DNA of 64,000 bases from Laccaria trichodermophora. Its lineage: Eukaryota > Basidiomycota > Agaricomycetes > Agaricales > Hydnangiaceae. The stretch is from positions 248,001-312,000 of the forward strand of contig JACTVC010000042.1 of the NCBI GenBank assembly GCA_018417955.1. Reading direction: 5' to 3'. The position numbers and the translations under genes were made by a program. Positions 10,594 to 21,720 of the stretch are shown here, piece by piece. The notes under the pieces are model-generated. The model saw nothing but the letters and a program-made list of their open reading frames with translations. It did not search any database and was not told the DNA's origin. Within the stretch, counting starts at the first letter, position 1; every line of letters starts with the position of its first letter.

Positions 10594-13002
10594 TCAATGC
10601 AAGAAACTCACATATTCTTCATAATGGTGAAGCAGCTCACGCAACTGCTTTCGAGATATTCCTGCAAGATAGAGAATTTCGTCGTCTGATTTCTTGCCGT
10701 CAAAATACTGGTTAATCCTAGAATACAATGTCAATATTAATAGATTAATGATTAGCATGTAGGGGACGAACTGCTCAAATCTTTTTGCAATGTGAGGCTC
10801 TTTCCCGTCGGACATGGCCGATAACCAGCGACGCTCTAGTGGAGTTGCTCGGCCGGGGTCATCAATGATCGAGGAAACTATGCGTTCATCCGATGTCTCC
10901 GAACCAGAGTCCTCCTCCGTTGCTAGTTCATATGTAGCAGCGTCCTCTTCGCCCAAGAATTGTTCGTCATCTTCCCTGATGACCAACTCGCTCATCTCAC
11001 TTCCTCGCGACCCATTGGACGGTATCCGTCGCAGGTGTTTCCTTGCACTTTTGGGAGACAAGGCAAGCCAGGGCACACCAGACTGGACACCAGCAGATTG
11101 CTCACCCTCCCCAGGGTAATGGAGATCCCGTTGTACGCCAGATCCTTCAGAACCCTTGCTGAACAATCCGCTGGAATATCGATTCATTTGGACGCGTTTC
11201 CTCAAGTCGACCGTTGCCACCACTCGTATTCGAAGATGCAGAGTTACCAGCATGTCGCGTTTCAACATCCAAAGAACGACCTCATGATACAATTTAATGA
11301 GATCTTTGGATTTCACCACTGAAGCAAAGAAGTGATTTTCGGTTTGTCGGGACATTGAGGTGGATATATCAGCCAGAATCCTTGGAAGAGGGGGGATAGA
11401 TGGGTGTGTAAACCGTTTCTCAAACTCGGCCGTCAATGTCGCAAGCCTAGAGAGATTAGCAACGCAGGGCATTTTAAATCATCAGAACTTACGGTGGCTG
11501 GAAAATGGGCGGAAGCGAAAACACGGTCTTCAAACCGGGATGGACCGTATCCACTATCTTGGCCCTGCGGTGCTGTACAAGCCAACGAACGACAGGGTAG
11601 ATTTGTGACTCCAGGTTCCAGTTCAATAGGCTTGCCATGTCAGCGAGCCTACAGACGAATCATCAGAACCCATGAAGGCAATAGAAACGCAAGACATACG
11701 ACAATGTAATGGATGCGGTATCCAAAAATCGTGCCAGTTCTTCAGCCAGAGTACTGTCCTCCGCAGTAAGTTGGGGGCCTCTCAATGTTATGTTTGGGTC
11801 AATTTCGTTATCCCCGTCCAAAAGTAATAGGCTTTTCCATGGCGCTAGCGCAGGCAGCCTCCAACCGAAACTCAAATCTTGTCCCCACGTTTGGATATCG
11901 TCGTCATCAAACTGATATATGAAATCTGCGTCGTAATCCCCTTCACTATGAAGGAGGGTTTCAAGATATGGTGGCAGTTGTAGCTCCATGGGAAGGTTAT
12001 TGAATGTGATGTAGGCAATGGATTTTGACCTGATCGCTTCGTAAATCAACTTCATACCAGACGCAATCGAAGAGATTTCTAAAGCTTTGGAGGTAAAAAC
12101 ATCAAAGGAATCACCTACAAGAGACTTTATTTCACATTTTGGTCGAAGAAAGGTCATGAGCACTCACCCTTGGATATACACGATTCCTTCAGTGAACTCA
12201 GAGCTTCGCATTGAGTTTGAACAAAATTCGAAAGGACTTGTTCTTGAAATAGGACTGCTGTTGCTGTGAAGGCAATTTGTTCGTATATGATGTCGAAGTA
12301 CTTAGAAACATTGCCTGACGCTGAGGAGGAGGGGTCAGGCAGGTCGAGAACGAAAACAAGATGAAAGGTGTGAAGCCATGAGCTCTTTGACGACGATGGC
12401 TCGACTGACACCGGACTAACAGAACCATTGTCTTGATGTGCTTCTGAATTGTCCAATCCCCTTGCATCCCTGCCCCTAAGGCCGCCCTTGAGCTTTTCCG
12501 GCTTGAACCTCCATACCCCATCTGAGTCTGCACAGACCGGGTGACCGATAAATGCCAAGTCATCAACCACCAGTTCAAACTTCTGGTGGTACATCGAACG
12601 CTTAGGGCAGAGGGTCTTGGCGAGAAATTGCGTAGTGTACCCAAACACATGGTCGTATTGTTCGAGGTTGGCTGCTTTCTCCATAGAGTATGACCTATCT
12701 CTGCCAGGAGAGGTTCTTCCTGATTGAGGAGTTGGCCGCTCTTCCCTTTCATGCAGCCGCCGCCAACGGTATTCTGGATCACTTGTATAATCGTGAGCAG
12801 GAGACTCAGCGTTTGCACCGAACGTGTCAGCGGGGTTAGAGGCCCTCCAGAGGTTGTCTAGCTGGGACGGCCAGAAGAGATCATTTGGCCGTATGCGTTT
12901 GAGCCTCGGAGGACTGACGGGGAACGCTGGCCATCGATAGACAAGCGATGCGCCTTTCGCGGACGTCGTTACAAGTAAAATAGCCAGCAGAGACTCAGCC
13001 AT
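10594..13002 (-). CDS. NPR3: Nitrogen permease regulator 3 homolog (SEACIT/GATOR1 subunit)
   Basis: The N-terminus MAESLLAILLVTTSAKGASLVYRWP and the block FGYTTQFLAKTLCPKRSMYHQKFELVVDDLAFIGHPV match NPR3/NPRL3. A middle segment HTFHLVFVLDLP is the longin-like part. The C-terminal YFDGKKSDDEILYLAGISRKQLRELLHHYEEY block is the diagnostic end of the family. An internal exon reads SLLNWNLES followed by YPVVRWLVQHRRAK, also typical. Several introns were crossed, including one near 10735 that lies in frame. NPR3 with NPR2 and IML1 inhibits TORC1 at the vacuole when amino acids are scarce. An upstream in-frame ATG at 13020 exists, but 13002 gives the family N-terminus. The start lies about 210 bases from the divergent gene at 13216. 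The gene looks intact. Confidence 0.88.
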
Positions 13003-13215
13003 AAAGCAGGTATTATTCAATGAGTGGGGATGTAGTTGGTTGAATGGCTTGTTGCTTGGGCAACCTTGAAATTACTTACACTTAGCACAAACCGTCTTTC
13101 GGACTCTTTCAAGACTCTTTCTTTTCACCAACGTCTACCGCAGTGCCGCAGACCTCTTCATCCTTTTACTTGATAGTTCTCACTTTTTCTTCTTCTTCTG
13201 CTTTCTATAGCACCA

Positions 13216-14747
13216 ATGTACGTGGTTTACGCCATCTGTCGTGTCATCGCTGCGCCTTTCGCCATCCACTGACATCGCCGTCCAGGCCCCTGCCAGATGA
13301 ACGTCCACGCGCGAGCGTTGCCAATCTAATTGGACGATTCGAGAACCAGACCAAGCGGGTCAGTTCTTCAGGGCCCCTCCCTGCGCCTAGTGCCTCTCGT
13401 AGTTCGAGCGTAATCTCACAAACCAACGGAGACTCGACGAAGGAGGTGAAAGAGAAACGCGAATGGCCACCAAGGCCTTTCGCAACCACTGACAAGCCTC
13501 CTGTCGTTCTACCGTCTTACATCCGTCCACCACCACTTACACAACCAACCACGACACCTTTGCTACCACCAGCTCCGATCACCATCCCCGATACGCCTAT
13601 TGCCACAGCCGAAGTGCCTGTGGACAACGCTTTACCGGTCACAATTGAAGTGGAGCCTGCCACACCCGGACCTTCACAATCGCCGCGACAGGACAATTTG
13701 GACGCGCCTTCCTTGACTAAAACGAAATCCGCCACCTCACCTCGGGCGTCAATAGCAACGAAGTCGAGAGCTGCAGCAGCCAATCCTCCCAATCCTCGTC
13801 CAAAGACTCCTGTAAAGTCGCCAGGTTCAAAGCAATCGTTGGCCTCCTCAACAATCCAACCGCTCAAACCGCAACATACTGGCCAATCCGTCACATCAAC
13901 AACTTCCGCCCGAAGAGCGGCTACCAAGCCCCCCATCCCGAGCACCCCATCGCGGTCGAAAACCCCATCTAAACCGGTTACAAGCGTAGCCAATTCCAAA
14001 TCACCTACATCTCGTCCAAAGACCCCTTCCACTGGTCTGTTTGCACCTACAGCAGCATCGCTTGCACGATCTCGAAATGCCCAACCTCAACTGCCAACCC
14101 CCACTAAGAAGCCTACGCTGAGCAGTAGCTCTGCTGACCGTTTGAGCAAACCTACTGCTGCTTCTTTGTCTAAGGCCAGAACGCCCCCAACTCCCTCCCC
14201 TGCACCCGTTGTTTGTAGACCCCCACCAATTCGAAAGGCTCTGAAACCAAAGGTTGTGGCAAGTGCCACAAAGGAAATACCGACTTCCAACGCTGAGGCT
14301 GAAGGCGCCATCGTTGCCATTGCAGGGTCAAGGGAGTCGGACAACACTTCTGAAGAGCCCAACAAAGACGAGCAGACGCCAGAAGCAATAGTAGATGCGG
14401 TTAGCCATGCGGGTCCGGTTGAAGACACATCTGTTGTCTTCTCTGATTCTGACGTTGACCTTTCGATTCAAGTTGTTGATCCACATGAACCTGAGGGGGA
14501 ATTCTGCGATGGGGGAGAACCCAAGCAGAGCCCTGTGCTTTCCTCCCTGGATACCAATGATACCCTCGTTGGCACTGAATTGGATGAGAAGACCGAAGAG
14601 CTTAACTCTTTTAAGAGCACTGGCACTGACATCGAAGACATTGTCAACCTACTCGAGACAAATACTCTTTCAAAGTTGCACTCGGAGAACGCAGCGGGCG
14701 TCCCCAATATCCCCGACGAGGTTCACGACATTCCAGATGAGGAATGA
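13216..14747 (+). CDS. Proline/serine/threonine-rich disordered protein with intron-split start codon
   Basis: The long reading frame has no internal methionine near its 5' end. The best model joins AT at 13216-13217 to G at 13286, so the intron 13218-13285 (gtacgt..ccag, branch-like ctgac inside) interrupts the ATG itself. The product then begins MPLPDERPRASVANLIGRFENQTKRV, a more protein-like start than the pyrimidine-tract translation upstream. The rest, about 487 residues in total, is low complexity with many TPxK, SKPT and PSTPSR motifs in the basic middle, then an acidic C-terminal third. The composition resembles microtubule- or cytoskeleton-binding disordered regions, but no domain is recognised. 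It shares a short divergent promoter with NPR3. Confidence 0.6.
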
Positions 14748-15147
14748 AACCTCGCCTACAGAAAGAACTACCTACAAGAGGCCCAAATGCGGGTTTTCTC
14801 TTCTTCCCCCAACATTCCTCCCTGTACATGTCCGATTTTTGGTTGACTATTGTGGTATGGTCTCCTTTCATTCTTTTCTTCCTGCCGCCTATAGCTACTT
14901 TAACTCAACGGGATCATCATGCTACGGTCCTTAAGTACTCGATTCTTGACTTGTTCTAACTTTTTTGGTAGATTACGTCCTACTGCTCTGTTTCTGTCAA
15001 CTTGACATACCTTTCCACTTGAGCCATACTTACCCCACTCATTATACACCCTTCAATTCATCATTATCTGAAAGATAATTCTCACGCGTCGCGACCAGAC
15101 GCGTCATACTCGCGCGTGACAAATCCTTCATCGTCTCCACGACTATC
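14748..15147. other. Intergenic region upstream of SEM1
   Basis: It contains the 3' region of the proline-rich gene and the SEM1 promoter. An ACGCGTC..GACGCGTC-type pair near 15085-15105 could be a short inverted element or an MluI-box-like (ACGCGT) site pair. Nothing else seen. Confidence 0.4.
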
Positions 15148-15577
15148 ATGGCCACATCAGCGTCCACATCTAAACCCACAGATACATCACAGCCCGTGGA
15201 TACTTCAAAGGGAGAGAACCCGGCTGCCGTAGGCGTCCTAGAAGAGGATGATGAGTTTGAAGAGTTTGCTGTGGCAGGTTTGCAAGACCTCCCTTCCTCA
15301 CGATCAACGAAATCTGACCCTTACTATCAGACTGGGACGACTCTGAAACGGATTTGGCGCATCTGAGTGGTGTAGCACCGGGCGCTGCGAAGTCGGGAGG
15401 GGATAAACTCTGGGAAGACAACTGGGATGATGACGACATCGAGGATGAGTTTAGTGTGCAACTAAGGTGAGCATGGGGCAGTTTCCTCTGTTTCCAATTT
15501 TGAAGTAACGTTTTGGAATTAGAAATGAGCTTTCGAAGACCAAAGGTGCTGGGGACGGCAATGCTATGGAGCAATGA
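15148..15577 (+). CDS. SEM1: 26S proteasome lid subunit Sem1/DSS1
   Basis: Three exons (15148-15277, 15331-15466, 15523-15577) encode a protein of about 106 residues. The conserved pair of acidic-tryptophan blocks is present: EEDDEFEEF leading into DWDDSETDLAHL, and LWEDNWDDDDIEDEFSVQLRNEL. These define DSS1/Sem1, a small intrinsically disordered subunit of the proteasome lid that also joins the TREX-2 mRNA export complex and BRCA2-type recombination complexes. The N-terminal 30 residues rich in Ser, Thr and Pro are a lineage extension. The first intron would run on in frame to a stop, so the gene is invisible without splicing. Confidence 0.93.
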
Positions 15578-16166
15578 ACGCCACACTCCCTTTAATCGAA
15601 GATCTCGTCTGCAAAAAGGATCATAATGAACATTGCCTACACTAGAATGAAAGTCTTTGAAATGCTCATAGAGTCATAAGCCTCGTTGGTACGTCTTCGA
15701 TGATGAGAGCGGTGTTTTAAGGGTATCCATTCAGCAAGAAAGCAAACAACTGCCTTAGCACCGATATAATACTCGGATGAAGTGTTAGGGGTCACCTTAA
15801 CACTCGATTTGTGGATACCCAGCCCAGAATTGACCCATTACCAACGAAACTCCCATGCGGAGATGATACTGTGATGCTCTGCCTCTGCATCGTGCCTTCA
15901 CTCAACTGCCACTTCACCAGATCAAGGCTCGAAACGAGACTAAATTTGAACGCAGAACGTCAACCCTCTGAAATTGTTGATCTCAAATATATTCAAGTTC
16001 AGAGGACTTTCTTCCAGTCAAAGATCGACGAGTACAATGATACCCATTCCAAGTTACTTACACGAAGAAACATATTAGACGATACAGCATTGAGATGTAA
16101 CAATGGGGGTATTGATTAGGACAACCGCGTCATACGAAACGGTCAACTCATTTGTTTATCATTTGC
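15578..16166. other. Intergenic, no supported gene
   Basis: A 102-codon open frame at 15811-16119 is present, but its composition is not protein-like and it has no recognisable motif. The region carries the 3' ends of SEM1 and the transporter gene. Confidence 0.5.
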
Positions 16167-18671
16167 TTATGCCGCTACACTGTCAGCAATCTTCGTGTCA
16201 ACATCCGGTTCCTTCTCGTCAATTGAACCTGTAAAATCTGGATCTGTCGGCTTCAATCCCATTGCGCTCGTATCATAACCGTTCGCCTCCAGATATTCGC
16301 GGAACTACAGTGACCAATCAGGACTGTAATGGACCTAATCGAGAAAGATGATTTACTGCACGGTCTTCCTCCACCATTCCGTCATGGGACAGAGGTCGGA
16401 TGAAAAAGAACGTAATGAGAGCACTAAGGACAGCGAAACCTGTTCATGACTGATGAGCACCACACCGACGACGCAATGATCATGATGTACCACTCCCAAT
16501 CCAGAAAGGGCCGGTGTTTCCTTTGTCAGTATTGGCTCCTCCGAAATCTAGTTTTTTGTTCAGTGACCATAAACGTTCCAGCAGCAGCGTCCGAGGTTTA
16601 CCTTGAATTATAGGGGGGAAGACTAAAGAGGGTTAACCGGGTTTGTGAAAAAAAGCACCTAGATCACTCACTCCAGATTCCAATAAATGCTCCAACCTTC
16701 CCAATCGCTGCCGCAATGCCATAGAATTGCCCTCGCACAGCAGTGGGGCTACTCTTGCTAGCCAGCAAACCCAAGCAATTACCAGGTCCAAGTTCTCCGA
16801 AACTGAGGAAGATGCCATACACAACCTGCAAATCAAGCATAAGTAAGTGGGTATCATAGCTAGGCGGGTACCCAACAGCAAAGGCAGCAACATGCTCCGT
16901 CAAACTGAAGGATAATCAGCATGCAGAGGAGATAAAGCTGTTGATACATACTGTTTATAAAGTCCACTCATGATGAACCCAATGAATGCTTGAAAAAGGA
17001 GACCAGTGATCTCATGTTCCAAATCAGAAGATTACTCAGGTATTCCAATAAATTCGAGTACCATAGTCCATTTTGGGCCCAGATAGTCCACGATAAATGC
17101 ACCTCCAATGGTGCCAGGCATATAGAACAAACTGGAAAGTGAATTTAGCACGACAGTCAAATGAGTGGTGGACGCCTTGCTTGATGACAACGTTCCAGCC
17201 GAACACTACAGAAAGAGCAGATGATCCGCCAGTGACACTGACAAAAGATGAGAGAAGCGTCGGGATATAAAGACAATTGATTGAACTTACCGATCAACAA
17301 TGATGGAGGAATATATCCCAAACTATGAACGGATTAGAGTATAATTTGGTTGCAATACCCGAATCGTACGCACAGGATACCTAAGGAAAGAGGGCTAAAT
17401 TTTAATTCTTGGCTGATAATGAAAAATACATACGTGATGATATCGTAAAGGAACCAGGTAGCAGAAATTGCAGCCAACGAGCCCCCGTAGCGCTTGAGGA
17501 TGAGCCAGTATGGTATTTTAGCATGTTTCATGGAGTCCTTCTTGTAGCGGGTGGGCTCTTCCATGGATAGACGCCAGATGAACACGGCCAGTGCGGGAAC
17601 AACTCCCAATCCCAAAGACAGGCGCCAGACAGCTCGAAGGTGGTGCTCGCCGAAGCTGGATTGAGTCAGAAGGTTGAAAATGTTGCATTATGGAAACACG
17701 TACATCCAAAATAAGACCAGAGGCACAAATGCTGCGATGACGAAGCCGAAATCAATCATCGCATCTGAAATAATCAGTTATGGTCAATGATACAGCCCGG
17801 TAAAAGGGGATTCCATCATACTTGTAGCTAGAGCAAACCATCGATGCTGAGCGTTCTTGTGAATGCCTTTTTCCTCAGACTGCTCCGAAGCAGAAACAGA
17901 GCCGCAAGGGTATTCCGCACCGACACCGATTCCTAAGAGGAAACTGAAACGACATGTAAATTGAGATTGTCGATCTGCCTGGACCGTGATACACACCGCA
18001 TGGCACTCAGCATACTGAGGAGTCCACCAATACTGTGGTGAGCACCAGCAGAAGCAGCTGATAGCAGTGAAAATAGAGCGACGATGCCAGTGGCTGTCAT
18101 CTATCAGACTTGAGGTGAATGATACAGTCTGTAGCTCTAGAAAGTGACTTACCATCCCAAATTTTCTTCCAATCTTGTCCGAAAGGTAACCTAAGGAGTA
18201 ATGAAGGCAGGGATGACAAGAAGAGTTAAATTTACTAACCGAAGGTCAGCATGCCTACGATCGTTCCAGCAAAAGCGACACTACTCAAAGTGCGGCTGTA
18301 GTTGTGGTGGGCAAGCTCATCTGCCCCGTAGATGCGGCTCAACACTATCAGACGGGGCGTCAACCAAACGTGAAATCATGGGAGTTGAAACTGACTGACA
18401 TGTATTCACTGCAAAGGCGAATGAGAAGCAGCAAGCATTGGACACTATGGAACGCACCACTTCCAATCACACCGTTAGCGTATCCTGGAATAAAACAATT
18501 AGGATGAAACTACTAATATACTAGACGAGGCACATACCATCCGAGAATAGAGCAGTACCGCAACTATGAATCGCTTAGTAGTGGCGTCGTGATACATGAC
18601 AAGGCATAAAATATGGCATACGCAAAGATGAGCGACACGGTTTTAAGACGCTCCTTGAAAGTGGTCGCCAT
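16167..18671 (-). CDS. MFS permease of the glycerophosphoinositol/phosphate:H+ symporter type (GIT1-like)
   Basis: At least ten small exons encode a twelve-helix MFS protein. It starts [16 protein letters not shown]. The loop 2-3 signature reads [13 protein letters not shown], the fourth helix region reads [13 protein letters not shown], and the loop 6-7 region reads [17 protein letters not shown]. The later segment [22 protein letters not shown] resembles Git1-type permeases and the PHS phosphate family. The C-terminal tail ([21 protein letters not shown]) is cytosolic. Substrate is probably glycerophosphodiesters or inorganic phosphate taken up with protons across the plasma membrane. Sugar or carboxylate transport is less likely. 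Individual exon edges were only partly resolved, but no disabling mutation was noticed. Confidence 0.75.
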
Positions 18672-19304
18672 TCTTCGTAGATTAGCACTGCTGTGGTGGT
18701 AAAGTGGCGCGAGTAGTTGGTCGTTAGGGTTTCTCGGGCATAGCTTCTTTTATACTATTTGAGCGGTGGAAGCGAAGTATCATGGTCCATCAAAAGTCGG
18801 TCTTCTGCAGCGCCGTGAGATGAGGTAATCTGCCATGCGGACAGTTTGGTATGTGCACACAGGATGCTGGAGTAAGTATCCGCTGGGAAATCGTCTGCAC
18901 GGATCTACGCGCCAGTGCTCCTTCAGCAACGCACGTTTATGGTCCGGTCGATAACCCTTCCAAACGCCCACAGGTGCGTCGCCAGTTAGGGAATCCAATG
19001 GGAGATTGATGAAGTGAGTTAGGACTCAGAACTCCATCGACGTCGTTAGTCGTCAACAACCGTATGTTGTTAATTCGGAGAAATTGAGTTTGCTGCTGCA
19101 AAAAATACCTCGTTATACTTATAGACTTCGTGGAAGTGTAGGGAAGTGTAGATAGGTATGGATGCGCAATTGTCAAGTTGTGTTCCGTGCATTTATTTTT
19201 AGTTGGTGCATGTGATCATGACTACTGACTCCGATGATAAAAATAGTCATTGCATTTGAAGTACACTGACCAAGGGGGTAGCGGGACGTGGATCCCGAAC
19301 CAAG

Positions 19305-19352
19305 GGTTGGGGGGGGGGTGTCCGGCCGCAGGCCGAAAAAAAAAAGAGTGAC
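19305..19352. repeat. Short G-run / A-run element, copy 1
   Basis: A run of Gs is followed by TGTC, a GGCC-GCA-GGCC mini-hairpin, GA9-10 and then a GAGTG string. A second, diverged copy with the same order lies at 19836-19880. This may be the remnant of a small mobile element end. Confidence 0.4.
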
Positions 19353-19835
19353 CCCCATCAATTTCAAATTTTCATCGTCAGCGATGTTCCATGGATGATT
19401 GATGAGATGCATCTGTTGAAGCTGAAGCGCTGACGGTCCAAATCAATCACAAACCTGATGTGGCGACATACCGTCTACGTCGAGTCTCAAGTCTCGACAC
19501 ACCCTAATACACTCCGCATGCCACCCCAAGGGCCCAAGCCAAGAGGCGCAGGATCCAACGGCATTTACGCTGACCTAGTTGCAATCAGTCACACCACTTT
19601 CGACGCTTCAGATTCTTACTCGGCACCATTACCCTCCCATCCCAGCTCCCTATTACAATCCCGGCGACCATAACTGCGATGCAGCCGGCCATGGTGCAAT
19701 GTACAACATAATCAGATTTGGAGTAACCACTGCCATTAGGCCGAATTTACTTGTTGTAAATTTTCTGTGAATTTTATGAATTCAAAAAAAAAAAACATAG
19801 TATGGGAAAAACATACTCTATTAGGAAGGTAGGTG

Positions 19836-19880
19836 GTGGGGGGGTGTCAAGCGGAACTCTGAAAAAAAAATAACGAGTGT
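19836..19880. repeat. Short G-run / A-run element, copy 2
   Basis: It has the same layout as the element at 19305: a G run, TGTC, twelve unrelated bases, GA9, then GAGTG. The orientation is the same and the copies lie about 530 bases apart. Confidence 0.4.
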
Positions 19881-20540
19881 TGGTCTCTTTTCCACATTCC
19901 GCCACCCCCTTGACACTGACAGTCTTAGCGTCGTCTTCGCCAATTACTTGACACAATACATATGGTTTCCATGTAAGTAAATACTCAGCACTCAGGCCTC
20001 AGGGCTCATACACTCAACATCGCACCGTTGACTGAATCCATGTCGCGATCTGTCTGCTCCCTTGCATCATCTCATTATCAATGTCCGGTTTCCTGCAACT
20101 CCTTTCGGTCATCGAATGGAGCTCGAACACCCTCCGTTCCTTGATATCGGTCTTGTTGACTAAAGTCCGGGACACAAGGGGAAACTTGAGGCTGAGAAGA
20201 GGTGGATTGAATGCGGCTCAAGAGCGAAGAGTGTGAGTTCTCGTCAGCTGCCCTCGTGGAATGTCGTGACAGAATGTTGCCACGCCCCGCTTCGGTCATG
20301 AAGGCATGAAGGGCGATAGGGTATGCGCACATATCTGGAGAACCCAAATGACCACGTAAGTCATGCACTTGATATTGACGTTCATTCGAACGTGTGTACT
20401 TTCCAATCTGGCCGTGCATCGGACCAGTAAAATTGAGATGCAAAGAAGAACATGGATATACAAGATGAAGATGGAATAAAAGGGCACAGTTTCAAAGAAG
20501 ACAGTACTGCTGAGCGGAAAGGGGTACTTGAGAAAGTCTG

Positions 20541-21464
20541 CTAAACACAAATTCCAGTCTCCACAACGGGTCCCGCAAAAGGTGAGGGGGCAGAGTGGAC
20601 TCCAGCAGCTGCAAGTTTCTTGAAGATCTATGGCAAAAATTTGAGCGTTTTGGCAAAGTAATTCCGTCTCTTTTACCTGGATGAAAACTTCCGAAGACTG
20701 ACCACCACTAACAGCCCATTTTCCATCTATGATTGTCATTGGGACACCAGTTATACCTTTTGATCGAGCTGCATTGCACATATCATTGACGTCCTTTTCC
20801 AGTTCATCCGATTCAAGAAATTTGACAGCCTAACACAATGTGAGCACCCATGTAAATTCGCACCAAAAAGGGATGTACCTCTTCTCTTCCCATCAAACCA
20901 ACAGACTCTGCCAAATCCGCAAGAACGCCTATGTTTGCAATATCCAACCCATCTTCCATATGTGCTTTGAAAACAGCACACAATATTGGGACTTGTAGCT
21001 TCTGACCACCCATCTTGTATGCTTTCTGACACAGTCGGTGAGCGCGAATGGTTTGGCTTATGACCCCCTTGAAAGATCTGTGACAAGCATCAGTAATCTG
21101 AATGAGATTGTCCAAGAGAGCTGACATGGGGATACCCTTCTCTTCTGCCCATTTTGATACATCATTCTTGAGTTTGGCAAACCTCTCTTGGCCAAGATGG
21201 GTTGTGAGGAAGTCGACCTTTTCGACTTTGGGGGAATCATCATTCACTGACTCAGAGCATAGGAGGCGAAATGGCAAGTGTTCAAGCTGGAATGCTAGGG
21301 GGAGGTGCAAGGTATCTTTGCAGAATGTAATAGCATTGAGCAGTTCATGCTGGCTGATGCAGCAGTTTGCGCATACCTTGCAATTGTCAGAAAATGCAAG
21401 CGCTAAGGGTGAGCAGACTTACAAAATCGGTTACTACGGTTATTTTAACGACACGAGTGGCCAT
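20541..21464 (-). CDS. DsbA-family (FrnE-like) thioredoxin-fold oxidoreductase
   Basis: The protein starts MATRVVKITVVTDF, and an intron separates this from VCANCCISQ. The CxxC-like site here reads C-A-N-C, in place of the usual C-P-W-C. The helical insert follows (KGIPMSALLDNLIQITDACHRS), then the VGLMGREEAVKFLESDE region and the cis-proline loop ITGVPMTIIDGKWAVSGGQSSEVF, diagnostic of the FrnE/DsbA-like group. Four or more exons join in frame and the product ends after GPVVETGICV. Members act as disulfide or glutathione-dependent oxidoreductases, or as 2-hydroxychromene-carboxylate isomerase-like enzymes. The exact reaction is unknown. A cytosolic location is likely because no signal peptide is seen. 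Confidence 0.8.
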
Positions 21465-21720
21465 GACAGGGTTGCTAGATGATCGATACGGTTGGAATAC
21501 GTTGGAATGGTTGGAATGATAAAGAAGGCCGAGCAGGCAGGTTAGAGGTTATGTTAAAGAGCTCAGGAAGGCTCAGGAACATAGGATGGATAAGAGAAAG
21601 TGAGTCGCCGAGTCTTACTGTTTGCGATTACTGAGCCAAGACCGAGCTTACTACAACATGTAAATTTAAAATAGTGCATGATTACAACATAATTTGCACA
21701 TAATCTCACGTAGTCTAGTT

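Larger units (their letters stand above)
18672..20540. other. Gene-poor 1.9-kb intergenic region
   Basis: No coding region is supported. It holds homopolymer runs (G runs near 19310 and 19838, A runs near 19336, 19786 and 19862) and two short related elements described separately. Several open frames of 60-80 codons here look random. The part next to 18672 must contain the permease promoter. Confidence 0.6.

Noticed and set aside
15811..16119. 102-codon open frame between SEM1 and the permease
   Set aside because: No motif, odd composition, and no splice-consistent extension. Treated as chance.
16167..18671. Reading the MFS gene as a siderophore transporter linked to the NIS pair
   Set aside because: Its motifs (GIGVGAEYP and the [16 protein letters not shown] region) fit phosphate/glycerophosphodiester permeases, and four unrelated genes separate it from the NIS genes or nearly so.
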